A DNA stretch of 64,000 nt, taken from positions 452,651 through 516,650 of the forward strand of contig NZ_SJPI01000002.1 of the NCBI RefSeq assembly GCF_007859865.1. Reading direction: 5' to 3'. The position numbers and the translations under genes were made by a program. The notes under the pieces were generated by a model that saw only the letters and a list, made by a program, of their open reading frames with translations, was not told the origin of the DNA and ran no database searches. This document shows positions 45,707-54,046 of the stretch, in pieces (position 1 is the stretch's first letter; every line of letters begins with the position of its first letter). This stretch comes from Rubripirellula amarantea (lineage in GTDB: Bacteria > Planctomycetota > Planctomycetia > Pirellulales > Pirellulaceae).

Positions 45707-46768
45707 TTAGCTTCCTTGCAACATAAGTCGACCCAACCGCCACCGAATTTGGCCGTAGTCAGGCTGTCGATATTCCTGGTCGTTAGCACCTTGGAATAGA
45801 AGCTCTAAACCGTTGGGATCGACTTCAAGATGCTCGTTGATACCCATTCGGATGAACTCACCGTGGCTGTAGGAAGTCGACCACGAATCGCTTTGATTCA
45901 CAACGTTCTTGGGCGAAACCAAAGGATGTTTCGGCGTAGCAGCCAACGGTTTCCAAGGACCATCAAGCGAGTCGGCAAGAAATCCTTTGAAGTAGCGACG
46001 TTGATCGCCTTGAGCTTCGACCACGGTCAAGAATTGGTTTCGACCGTGTAGCGAATACGTGTGGCTTGCTTCGAACAGGTCAGCTTTTAGAGCGACCGTG
46101 GGATCTGTCCACGGACCACTCGGAAAGCGATCAATGGCGGTTCGTGATCGCCACATGTGTCCGTCGAGTGTGGTGAAGAATAAATAAGCGTTTGCGTCAT
46201 CGCATATTACCCAATAATCGAGCCCGGCCCTGGCCCCTTCCTTCACGACGTACAAAGGCTCGGGCAAGGTCCAGCCGGCGGGGTTCGTGATGTCGGGATT
46301 GGTTGAATAACACGGTCCGTACTTCAATTCGCGAGTCGAGTCTTCCGCTTGATAGACAAGGTACCACGTTTGGTGCGGTTCAAAAAAGAAGATCTGGGGA
46401 GCTCCATGGTATCCCATGGTCAGATCAAGCACGCTCCAATCGGCATCGACAGCGTCGTCCCAATCCTCAAAGGACAGGTAGCCAATACGAATGCGACCGT
46501 CGCCTTCAATCTGCTTACGCAGCGTACAAAACAGATGCCATCGGCCGTCGTGCCGGACAATGCTGGGGTCTTTGATCGCTAGCCAAGGGTGATCTTCCGA
46601 AGGCGGAAAGCGTTGGGCATTTACCGATAGAAACGGTCGAGTGACGGTCCAGCGAAAGTCGCCCGTTTGAAACGGGTCGGCTGACCATGACGGGCAAGCC
46701 ATCCCCATGACGGCACCCATCAACACCCAAGTTCGCAACCAAGCCATCTCAGTTCGCAACCAAGCCAT
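45707..46768 (-). CDS. GH62-type alpha-L-arabinofuranosidase, exported
   Basis: A protein of 353 residues from ATG 46768, or 346 from ATG 46747; a 21-base duplication gives both starts. The signal peptide is VLMGAVMGMACPSWSA. GH62 features are KDPSIVRHDGRWHLF (base Asp), IFFFEPHQTWYLVYQ, GPCYSTNPDI, YWVICDDANAYLFFTTLDG and SYSHGEFIRMG (acid Glu) followed by LEVDPNGLELLFQG. The enzyme should remove arabinofuranosyl side chains from xylan-like polymers outside the cytoplasm. It is embedded, with one- to two-base spacings, between the FMN-binding gene and the polyferredoxin gene. That placement is odd for a glycosidase and could reflect co-regulation or chance operon capture. Confidence 0.85.
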   Translation of the reverse strand: MAWLRTEMAWLRTWVLMGAVMGMACPSWSADPFQTGDFRWTVTRPFLSVNAQRFPPSEDHPWLAIKDPSIVRHDGRWHLFCTLRKQIEGDGRIRIGYLSFEDWDDAVDADWSVLDLTMGYHGAPQIFFFEPHQTWYLVYQAEDSTRELKYGPCYSTNPDITNPAGWTLPEPLYVVKEGARAGLDYWVICDDANAYLFFTTLDGHMWRSRTAIDRFPSGPWTDPTVALKADLFEASHTYSLHGRNQFLTVVEAQGDQRRYFKGFLADSLDGPWKPLAATPKHPLVSPKNVVNQSDSWSTSYSHGEFIRMGINEHLEVDPNGLELLFQGANDQEYRQPDYGQIRWRLGRLMLQGS

Positions 46769-46773
46769 CTCAG
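46732..46773 (-). repeat. 21-bp tandem duplication over the GH62 start codon
   Basis: Two exact copies of TTCGCAACCAAGCCATCTCA plus G follow each other. They duplicate the start region, giving M-A-W-L-R-T-E followed by M-A-W-L-R-T-W. Confidence 0.9.
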
Positions 46774-48080
46774 TTCGCTCCCCGAGCTAGTGCTTTCGCG
46801 GTGGATGCGATGATAGCTTGGGAGGTGATTGTCGCGCCGCTGGTGCCATCGACATCCTGAACGCCCTGTTGAGCAAGGATTTGTTTGGGAGTGTCGCTAA
46901 GTGCGGCGTAGAATTGCTTTTCTCGATGGTTGGTCACTCGAACTTGAGTGATCTTGTGTGATGCGACCTGAACTTCCACTTCGAGTTGACCGTTGTAACC
47001 CATGCTTGACGCGGTGTAGGATCCATCCGCAACCCGCTGCACGTCTGCCTTTTCGGACAACTCAATTGCTTCGATAGCGTCTTGGGCCCGCCCCTTGTAC
47101 CGGGCTAAGTACTCAGCATTTCGAGCTTGGTTGCGGTCAATGATTTGTTGGTAGTAGTTGACCGCTTGGTCCATTTGTCCGGCGCCTCGAAGCGCGTCGC
47201 CCATATTCAAGAACGCTTCGTTGAACACGCTCGACTTGCTGTAGGTTCTCGTCAGGCTTGTTGCCCGTTTTAGTTCGCCCATGTCACCAAACAATTTGAT
47301 CGCACTGAAGTGCAGTGACTTTCCACGCAATTGAGACATCGCCATCGGCTTGCACCCGAGTCGCCAATAGCATTCGGCCAAGAATATGCCTGGCGGGCCT
47401 GTGGCGGACACATTCGCCTTTTGAAGCCAGTACGCGGCGCGGGGATAGTCTTGAAACAGAGTGAAATACATATCGCCCAACTTTTCCATGTCGCGACGAA
47501 GCAACTTTGAATCATTTTCGTGCAGCTTCATGCATTCGTAAATCAGTTTAACCCCCGGTTTCCAACGCGACTCGTTCGGATTCACTCGTCCCCAGATGTA
47601 CTGGCCCACGTTCTTAGATTCGTTCCAGGGGCCTTCTGCCTTCATGGGCCAAGCAAGTTCAAGCGACTTCGGATGATTGAGCTGCGTCGAGGCTAGCCAA
47701 TCTGGATCGGTGCTGCCGACGGACTCAATGAAGGCGAGAACTTCCTCTTTCGTGCGAGTGACCTCGCCATCCGACCCGGTCGCAGAGTCGTCGGCATTGG
47801 AGCCGCCCGCCTCGTTCAACACAAATCGTTTTCCGTTGTAAGTAACGGCTTGAACCTTGTCGTAGCTGTAAGTGCGTTTGAAAGTCTTTCCACCGATTGT
47901 CGAAGAGAAATCAAACTCGCGATCGGATTTGCGAATCTCGAGGATTTCTCCCTTCATGACCGAACCATTGGCGAACTCGATGGTGTCCTGAGCGAAGGCT
48001 TGGACAAAAGAGGTCAAGCCACAGATGGCAACGATGGCGGCTACGCGAAAAGATAAAGACGACGCGGAAAGGCATAGCAT
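46770..48080 (-). CDS. Exported TPR-like protein with C-terminal FMN-binding domain
   Basis: A 436-residue protein from ATG 48080 with a signal peptide (VAAIVAICGLTSFVQAFA). The N-terminal part (DTIEFANGSVMKGEILEI) is a small beta domain seen in many planctomycete proteins. The middle (150-330) holds TPR-like helices (FLNMGDALRGAGQMDQAVNYYQQII). The C-terminal 90 residues are an FMN_bind domain (DGSYTASSMGYNGQLEVEV ... VTNHREKQF) with the flavinylation motif S414-G-A-T417 in DGTSGATITS. In RnfG, NqrC and NosR, ApbE attaches FMN to the Thr of this motif. It lies first in the operon with the GH62 and polyferredoxin genes, matching an extracytosolic electron-transfer role. No apbE is visible in the window. 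Confidence 0.8.
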   Translation of the reverse strand: MLCLSASSLSFRVAAIVAICGLTSFVQAFAQDTIEFANGSVMKGEILEIRKSDREFDFSSTIGGKTFKRTYSYDKVQAVTYNGKRFVLNEAGGSNADDSATGSDGEVTRTKEEVLAFIESVGSTDPDWLASTQLNHPKSLELAWPMKAEGPWNESKNVGQYIWGRVNPNESRWKPGVKLIYECMKLHENDSKLLRRDMEKLGDMYFTLFQDYPRAAYWLQKANVSATGPPGIFLAECYWRLGCKPMAMSQLRGKSLHFSAIKLFGDMGELKRATSLTRTYSKSSVFNEAFLNMGDALRGAGQMDQAVNYYQQIIDRNQARNAEYLARYKGRAQDAIEAIELSEKADVQRVADGSYTASSMGYNGQLEVEVQVASHKITQVRVTNHREKQFYAALSDTPKQILAQQGVQDVDGTSGATITSQAIIASTAKALARGAN

Positions 48081-48444
48081 GGAACGGTTCCCATGGAGAG
48101 AAGTTTGATAGTTCCCAAAGATTGTATGCGATCAAACCTATCTCGTAGGACGCGGGGCACCGTTTTCGTTGCGAGTCGTCACAGACTTAAGACGCGAAGC
48201 GGATTGCAGTGTGATGTCGATTATTGAACCGGTTGCAACCAGTCGTTTTCCAGGATTCCCAAGCACGTTGGTCAGGGGTGTCGCCCTGCAAAATAGCGTG
48301 CTGCTGGTTCGCGAGAAGGCTCGCAGAATGTATAAACCCGCGGAGATGCAGACGGACGGTTTCACCGCCTCGATTTCGATTCTTGAATGGAAACGATCGA
48401 TAGCCGCTTTCAACCACAAGCCTCGCTTTTCAGATGGATAAATT
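48081..48444. other. Intergenic region between divergent transcription units
   Basis: It holds the promoters of the minus-strand FMN operon and the plus-strand ABC ATPase. Two overlapping frames, 48169-48441 (+) and 48138-48581 (-), have no recognisable features and I do not call them. Confidence 0.45.
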
Positions 48445-49284
48445 TTGACTTTGAAAAATGACGACGCACCGCTGTTATTGGACCTCCAGGAGGTCACGGT
48501 TTGGCGCGAATCGACTTGTATTCTCGATAGCATCTCGCTCAACGTACCGACGGGCCGACATACAGCCGTGTTAGGTCCCAACGGATCAGGAAAAACGTCG
48601 CTGTTGAAGCTATTGCTGCGGCAGTTCTATCCGTCGATCACCAAAGATGGCCACCAAGGACGCGTATTCATTCTTGGCCAAGAAGTTTGGCACGTTGATG
48701 AACTGCGTCGAAAGATGGGCGTGGTGTCGTCGGCGTTGGACCAGAACTTTTTGCATGGTCGAACCGGACGAATGACGGTCACGCAAGCAATCGCCAGCGG
48801 GTTTACGGCAAACGAACTTTCTCATTTCGGTCCGCGAATGACACTTGAAGTCATTCAGGCGGTTGATCAGGCGGCCGAAAGTCTGGGAATCGCGTCACTG
48901 CAGAAGCGTCAATTGCACACACTTTCCACGGGTGAACGTCGGCGAGCGTTGATCGCCCGAGCGATGGTTCATCGACCTTCCATCTTGGTGCTAGATGAGC
49001 CAACCAGCGGATTGGACATCGCGGCTCAACATTTATTGCTGGACCAATTACGCCAGTTGGCGTCGGAGTCCGATTTAACGATGTTGTTGGTCACCCACCA
49101 CATCGAAGAGTTATTGCCAGAAATCAACCACGTGGTTTGGTTGAAGTCGGGGCGAGTGGTGTTCGATGGAAACAAGCGCGAAGCAATCACCGAGGCGCGA
49201 CTTAGCGGTGTGTTCGACGTTCCCATCGAGGTCAACCATTCGGACAGCGGATGGTATTCGGCGAGTATCGCTTCGAGCAGGTGA
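48445..49284 (+). CDS. ABC transporter ATP-binding protein, ModF/iron-type
   Basis: A 279-residue ATPase beginning with TTG at 48445. It has Walker A (LGPNGSGKTS), the signature (LSTGERRRALIARAM), Walker B (ILVLDEPTSGLDIAAQ) and the switch His (LLVTHHIEELLPEINHV). The sequence resembles FepC-like or ModF-like single ATPases. No permease or binding protein lies beside it, so it may act with a distant partner. The following gene runs in the opposite direction. Confidence 0.85.
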   Translation: MTLKNDDAPLLLDLQEVTVWRESTCILDSISLNVPTGRHTAVLGPNGSGKTSLLKLLLRQFYPSITKDGHQGRVFILGQEVWHVDELRRKMGVVSSALDQNFLHGRTGRMTVTQAIASGFTANELSHFGPRMTLEVIQAVDQAAESLGIASLQKRQLHTLSTGERRRALIARAMVHRPSILVLDEPTSGLDIAAQHLLLDQLRQLASESDLTMLLVTHHIEELLPEINHVVWLKSGRVVFDGNKREAITEARLSGVFDVPIEVNHSDSGWYSASIASSR

Positions 49285-49337
49285 ACGGGTTTTGAAGTTC
49301 AGCGTTATGAGGAAACGCAATGGCAACTTAGGCGGTG

Positions 49338-50651
49338 CTAACCGCCCAACGGTTGGCCTTGCAATACCGATTCGATGATGCGTTGTTCGACTTTCGCCTG
49401 TTCGAAAGCTCCACTTTGCAACATGTATCGCAGCAACGCTTGGCGTGGTGCAAGATGACCGGGATTGACTGCCATAGCTTTGGCGTACCATTCCGGACCG
49501 CCTTGCCATTGGTACCGATAGTACTTTTCCGCGATATCCATTAGCTGAGCAAAATCCATTCTCGATTCTGCTGCGAAGCTTTGGAACCGCAGCAGATCCA
49601 GCATTCCGTTGGCTTCCATGAACGCTGCCATCGCATTGGCGTGACGTTTGTCATCGCCTTGTCGCGCATACGCGACGGCGAGTTGGTAGTTCAACGGGCC
49701 GTTTTCGGGAAAGTGTTTCATCATTGGCTCTACGAACTCGATGATTCCTTCGGCATCGCCAGTGCGAACGCCCTGCTCGCCGATCAGGTAGCCAGCTCGA
49801 TAGATTGACGGGTCTGCTTTGGCAATTGGTTTAAGAGCTTCGACCGCATCATCGCGACGGTTGAGCACCCAAAGCGTCTCACCCAAAGCCAAGCGAACAT
49901 CAACACGCTCTGGCAATTGCAAATGAATCGTGCGATAGGTTTCGTACGCTTCTTGATTTCTGCCGAGTTCTTTCAGGAGTGAAGCGGAGGCAAAATGCGA
50001 TTCAATGAACCGCGGTTCTAGAGCGGTAGCTTGAGCGAAATGATCCAGAGCAACTTCGCGTTTGCCGGTTTGTTGAGCAGCGATACCTCGATAGAAAGAC
50101 GATCGCGGGTCAGAAGGATCGATTGATTGCCAGCGGGCGGCGATTTGATCCGCCTTTTCCGGCATTCCCGCAGCAAGGTAGCCGATCGCGAACGCGTCGA
50201 AGCTTGCTGAGGCATCGTCGGGAGCATCGCTGATATACTGGTACAACAGATCAGGAAATTGGGGAGCGGCACCACCTTGCGCTAGCACCAGTTTTCGTTC
50301 GCGGTCAATTAACGCGGGGTCGCATCCCATCCCCAAGGCTTGTCCTAGCAACCGATTCGCTTCGACCCAGTTGCCACTCATTCGAGCGATTCGGCCTCGC
50401 ATGAAAAACGCGTGTTTGATTTGAGGTCCCCACCAGGGATAGCTCTCGACGTGCACCGTCGCTTCCTCAAAGCGTCTTGACCTGATCGCTGTTTCCGCCG
50501 CGCGAATGCTTCGCTGAGGTATGAGCCACCAAGCAGCAAACACCACCAGCACGATCAGGCTGGCGACAGCAGCAACGAACGTCCATCGCTTGCGATCAAG
50601 TTTTGTCGGCGTGGTGGGGTCGTGATGGACGCGGGGGGCAGGCTTAGGCAT
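49338..50651 (-). CDS. Membrane-anchored TPR protein
   Basis: About 437 residues from ATG 50651 (a TTG at 50654 is in frame). A single N-terminal membrane helix (TFVAAVASLIVLVVFAAWWL) is followed by a long array of tetratricopeptide helices (AIGYLAAGMPEKADQIAAR, FYRGIAAQQTGKREVALDHF, LLKELGRNQEAYETYRTI, LGETLWVLNRRDDAVEAL), so most of it faces the periplasm. It lies downstream of the haem c and FG-GAP gene on the same strand; planctomycetes often pair such TPR proteins with FG-GAP/ASPIC proteins. It probably acts as a protein-interaction scaffold. Confidence 0.75.
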   Translation of the reverse strand: MPKPAPRVHHDPTTPTKLDRKRWTFVAAVASLIVLVVFAAWWLIPQRSIRAAETAIRSRRFEEATVHVESYPWWGPQIKHAFFMRGRIARMSGNWVEANRLLGQALGMGCDPALIDRERKLVLAQGGAAPQFPDLLYQYISDAPDDASASFDAFAIGYLAAGMPEKADQIAARWQSIDPSDPRSSFYRGIAAQQTGKREVALDHFAQATALEPRFIESHFASASLLKELGRNQEAYETYRTIHLQLPERVDVRLALGETLWVLNRRDDAVEALKPIAKADPSIYRAGYLIGEQGVRTGDAEGIIEFVEPMMKHFPENGPLNYQLAVAYARQGDDKRHANAMAAFMEANGMLDLLRFQSFAAESRMDFAQLMDIAEKYYRYQWQGGPEWYAKAMAVNPGHLAPRQALLRYMLQSGAFEQAKVEQRIIESVLQGQPLGG

Positions 50652-50782
50652 CAATCCGGGTGATTCGAGAAAGCTGGGAGAGCGTAGAGGCGACGCCGCA
50701 TCCGCAGACGATGTTCTGACGGTTGCAGCGGATAAAGACGGCCGAAATCGCGTCGCCGCGAATTCTATAGATTACGTCTGAG

Positions 50783-50852
50783 TTTGATTTCGGCTTCGTT
50801 ACCTACGGCTTCGTTACTTACGGCTTCGTTTGGTTACGGCTTTGTTTGGTTA
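50783..50852. repeat. Short imperfect tandem repeat
   Basis: Four units of the type GGCTTCGTTACTTAC or GGCTTCGTTTGGTTAC lie at the 3' end of the FG-GAP gene and in the gap that follows. The gene's stop codon falls within the repeat. Confidence 0.7.
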
Positions 50853-52402
50853 CGGTGCACCGTGATAGGACGAGTGATTTGTGAATCACTAGGGAAATGT
50901 CCCGAGATGAGATCCAAGTCACCGTCGTCGTCTACATCATTCAACACGCAAGATCCCCAATCGCATCGGTCAGATTCGATGATATGTTTGGAAAACTTTC
51001 CGGCGTCTTGTTCCAACCAAACGATGCCATCAAATTGCACGTCCGGACAAGTGTCCATGAACGGTTGGCTTAGCAATGCTACCGCAGCGATATCCATGTC
51101 GCCGTCCAAGTCAATATCGCCGGCGACAGCACGATACACGCCCGGCATGTTCATGATCGAATGATGTTTGAACGGGTATTCACCAGTGTTTTCGAGCCAA
51201 TGAATCCCGTGGAATGGTTTGCCCAGCGCATCGTCCATCGTGTCGCCATTGGTATACAGGATGTCTAAGTCACCGTCGCCGTCCATGTCCGCGATGTCGA
51301 TTCCGCTGGATCCATAGGAAGGATCGGGCGCTTGGTAGATCTGCTTGCGCACCATCGTTGAGTCACCGGAATTCAGGTGAACTTCAATGGCCTCGTGTTC
51401 TTGAGCAACCAGAGTCACGATGTCGGGTTTGCCGTCTTGGTTGATGTCGACTACGGGAACGTGAACAGCACCATTTCGATCATCGATAACCTTCCAATCG
51501 AACTGAGGGACGCCGTTTTTCAAGCCCTGGTTTGTCAGCAAGTGAATCGAGCCAACGAAGCGAAAGCCAAACTCGGCCACGACGAGGTCCTGGTCACCAT
51601 CGCCGTCGTAATCGAGCGGACGAACATCACACACTCTGGACATTCCCAATCGCAGTGCTATTCGTTGCCAACCCGTAGGCGTTTCGTGGAACCACCACAA
51701 CGACCCGCGAAACGTTTCCGCTGGATTGAAACTTCCCAAGTCGGCAACCACGTAGTCGACCTTGCCATCGCCATCCAAGTCGGTAGGTTCCGCGTGAGCC
51801 GGGTCAGCAGCCTCGCCAATCACTTCACGTTGAAAGTTTTTTCCGTCGAACGAAGTCTTCCACACGAGACCCATCAGCGTATCCGTTTTCAGGAAATTCG
51901 CTGGCGCAAGTGAGCGAATATGAGTGACGCATCCGAATACATTGGAAGGCTCCGGTGCCATCTTAATTTGCTTGAAGAGACGATCAGGCTGCGAAGGCAT
52001 CGCGGTACCAGAGAAATCGTAGTCCGGTTTCGCATGGCGTTCGAACCACGCCACAGTTGCTTCGACATCGGAAGGCACTAAGTCGTTGCGGCCCGAGTCA
52101 CCATAGATACGAAAGCCCTGTTCGACCTCATCTCGCCATCTCGAGACTGGGAAACTTTCGGGTTGAGGGAAGACGTGGCACGCTCCGCAGAACGTCGTAA
52201 TCGCAACATCGGAAGTCGGAGCCCTCGTATCCAACGCAGCAGAGTTGGCTTCGACTGCCGCCACGGTTGAATGTGATTGAATTCCAAGGAGCAGTGCGAT
52301 AAACAGGAGCGGCGCGATAAAAACGTGCAGTGCGAGAAACAGCGATGCGAAATGAGAGCGATCAATCTTATGGATTGACGCCCTTGCGAAAAAAATTTCC
52401 AA
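50834..52402 (-). CDS. Exported mono-haem cytochrome with FG-GAP/VCBS repeats
   Basis: A 522-residue protein starting with TTG at 52402; no ATG alternative precedes the hydrophobic segment (FLALHVFIAPLLFIALLLG), which serves as signal or anchor. The sequence ITTFCGACHVFPQPESFP holds one CxxCH haem c motif. The rest consists of FG-GAP/VCBS repeats with calcium-binding cores: DLDGDGKVDYVV, DYDGDGDQDLVV, DINQDGKPDIV, DMDGDGDLDILY, DIDLDGDMDIAA and DVDDDGDLDLIS, about six in all, suggesting a beta-propeller. Planctomycete proteins with this layout are common but uncharacterised. It may be an extracellular redox or binding protein, working with the TPR gene downstream. Confidence 0.8.
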   Translation of the reverse strand: MEIFFARASIHKIDRSHFASLFLALHVFIAPLLFIALLLGIQSHSTVAAVEANSAALDTRAPTSDVAITTFCGACHVFPQPESFPVSRWRDEVEQGFRIYGDSGRNDLVPSDVEATVAWFERHAKPDYDFSGTAMPSQPDRLFKQIKMAPEPSNVFGCVTHIRSLAPANFLKTDTLMGLVWKTSFDGKNFQREVIGEAADPAHAEPTDLDGDGKVDYVVADLGSFNPAETFRGSLWWFHETPTGWQRIALRLGMSRVCDVRPLDYDGDGDQDLVVAEFGFRFVGSIHLLTNQGLKNGVPQFDWKVIDDRNGAVHVPVVDINQDGKPDIVTLVAQEHEAIEVHLNSGDSTMVRKQIYQAPDPSYGSSGIDIADMDGDGDLDILYTNGDTMDDALGKPFHGIHWLENTGEYPFKHHSIMNMPGVYRAVAGDIDLDGDMDIAAVALLSQPFMDTCPDVQFDGIVWLEQDAGKFSKHIIESDRCDWGSCVLNDVDDDGDLDLISGHFPSDSQITRPITVHRNQTKP

Positions 52403-52797
52403 GTAAGTCGCCTGTGCGTTGATGGGACGTCGGAATCCGGTCGAAGTCTAGCGACAATCACAGAACCCGCAACGGTCGAAAAATCTTGTCCAATGATGGA
52501 CTAACCACAGGAACCACTAAATGTTCTGCTGTAAAAAAATGTTTCGTCGCTCAAGACAGCATCACCGCCCGCGTGAGGTCGGCATCCATCTCCGCCCCGC
52601 GCTAACATTTCGAAGACTTGCGTCTCTCGGGTGCAAGCAAGTGCACGGTGCGTAAAAGAGGGCGAAGGTTTGGCACTTCACGCTTTGCTCACTGGTGATG
52701 AATAACGCTAAATAGCAGTGGTAATTTTGAGTTTGCTGGAAAGCAGTTGCCTTGGAACCATGGCCGTAGCACGGCTGCTAGTGGTTGACTGCCCTTG
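52403..52797. other. 395-bp intergenic region, nothing recognised
   Basis: No gene recognised between the FG-GAP gene and the pseudouridine synthase gene. It should hold the upstream region of the former. Confidence 0.45.
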
Positions 52798-53649
52798 CTA
52801 GATGTCCATGCCGGCTGGCAAGGGTGCCGTGAAGGACATGCGTTGATTCGTTTTGGGATGCTTCAGCGTCAGGCTCGATGCGTGTAAGCAAAGTCGCTCG
52901 ATCGGATTGGTTGTCGCGCCGTACTTGGCGTCGCCTGCGATCGGGTGTCCGATCGCTGACATTTGTGCGCGAATTTGATTCTTCTTGCCTGTCTTGAGCT
53001 GAATGCGAAGCAGTGTATGAGCGTCATGCTGCTTAACAGTTTCGTAGGAAAGCGTTGCCTTGACCCCGCCGCTGTTTTGGGAATCGGAAGCGTGAACGAG
53101 CAATCGTTCGTCTTCGCTAAGGAAGTGCGTTAGCGTGGCATGGGGTGGATCGGGAATGCCTTCCACTAACGCGTGATAGAACTTTTCCGAGGCGCCCCAA
53201 TTATCTTTGATCTTCTTTTGCGCGGCTTCCGTTTTAGCTAGCAGTAACACGCCGGAAGTATACAGATCGAGTCGCTGAACGATGAAGCATCGCTGCCGAT
53301 GTTCCGATAAGGCTTGATTGACGATGGATTCCACCGTGCGATTCTTTTCTCGCTTGTGGCCGACGGTGAGCAATCCGTTGGGTTTGTTGAGCACAAAGAT
53401 GCTCGCGTCTTCAAAGAGGACCTCGAACGGGAGGTCTCGCACGGCCGGTGCTCGTTCGTTGCGAATTTCTACTGCATCGTCCGGCCCGACCTGAGTGTCG
53501 TGCTGGGTTGTGGAGACACCGTTGACATGAACGAGACCGCTCCGCAGAACCTCTTTGACTCGCGTTCGCTTGGTGTCGCTTTGCACCGCGATCAAATGAA
53601 CAAGCAAACCGGTCGGTTGGCTGGGACTGGGCAACCGTCGTGCGGCCAT
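52798..53649 (-). CDS. RluA-family pseudouridine synthase
   Basis: About 283 residues from ATG 53649 (a TTG at 53667 would add six). An N-terminal S4 RNA-binding domain (KRTRVKEVLRSGLVHVNG) is followed by the RluA catalytic domain. Signatures are FEVLFEDASIFVLNKPNGLLTVG and the catalytic-Asp motif VQRLDLYTSGVLLLAK (usually HRLDxxTSG), then LKTGKKNQIRAQMSAIGHPIAGDAKYG. The enzyme isomerises uridines in rRNA or tRNA. The HRLD His is Gln here, which occurs in some members. It forms a single-gene unit. Confidence 0.88.
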   Translation of the reverse strand: MAARRLPSPSQPTGLLVHLIAVQSDTKRTRVKEVLRSGLVHVNGVSTTQHDTQVGPDDAVEIRNERAPAVRDLPFEVLFEDASIFVLNKPNGLLTVGHKREKNRTVESIVNQALSEHRQRCFIVQRLDLYTSGVLLLAKTEAAQKKIKDNWGASEKFYHALVEGIPDPPHATLTHFLSEDERLLVHASDSQNSGGVKATLSYETVKQHDAHTLLRIQLKTGKKNQIRAQMSAIGHPIAGDAKYGATTNPIERLCLHASSLTLKHPKTNQRMSFTAPLPAGMDI

Positions 53650-54046
53650 GGATGACTCGTTGAGCAATCAATAGGAACTAGGAAAATCAAAACCGTCAGT
53701 CGTAGTCTGACTCGACCGGTTCGCGAACAGTACTTCGCTTAGAACCGCAGAGCAACCACTGGCCAAAGGAAGCCGAGCCATTGCCGCAGAAGCCGATCGT
53801 TTCGCCATTTGTGTTGAATTACCAAGATTCACCAAAAACAGTTAAGGCATTGAGGTCGAGTTCTCGCAGGTGCCGGTGAAGCCATTGTTCACGCTCAATT
53901 TTGCCAGATTGATGTGCATATGTGCATGGCATGGCGTTTTCCATGGCTTTCAAGCTCTGTTTCGTTGGCGGCCCGCCGTTTAGCAAAGTAGGTTTAAAGG
54001 CGCGCCTATTGAAAATGTGCCCCGTTCCACTTCTCTGGTACCAGCA
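53650..54046. other. Divergent intergenic region upstream of the graspetide locus
   Basis: It should contain the promoters of the pseudouridine synthase and graspetide genes. An 80-codon minus-strand frame (53819-54061) overlaps the precursor start and has no recognisable features. I do not call it. Confidence 0.45.

Noticed and set aside
48138..48581. 147-codon minus-strand ORF and overlapping 90-codon plus-strand ORF near 48.3 kb
   Set aside because: They contradict each other and neither has recognisable features; the first also overlaps the ABC ATPase start.
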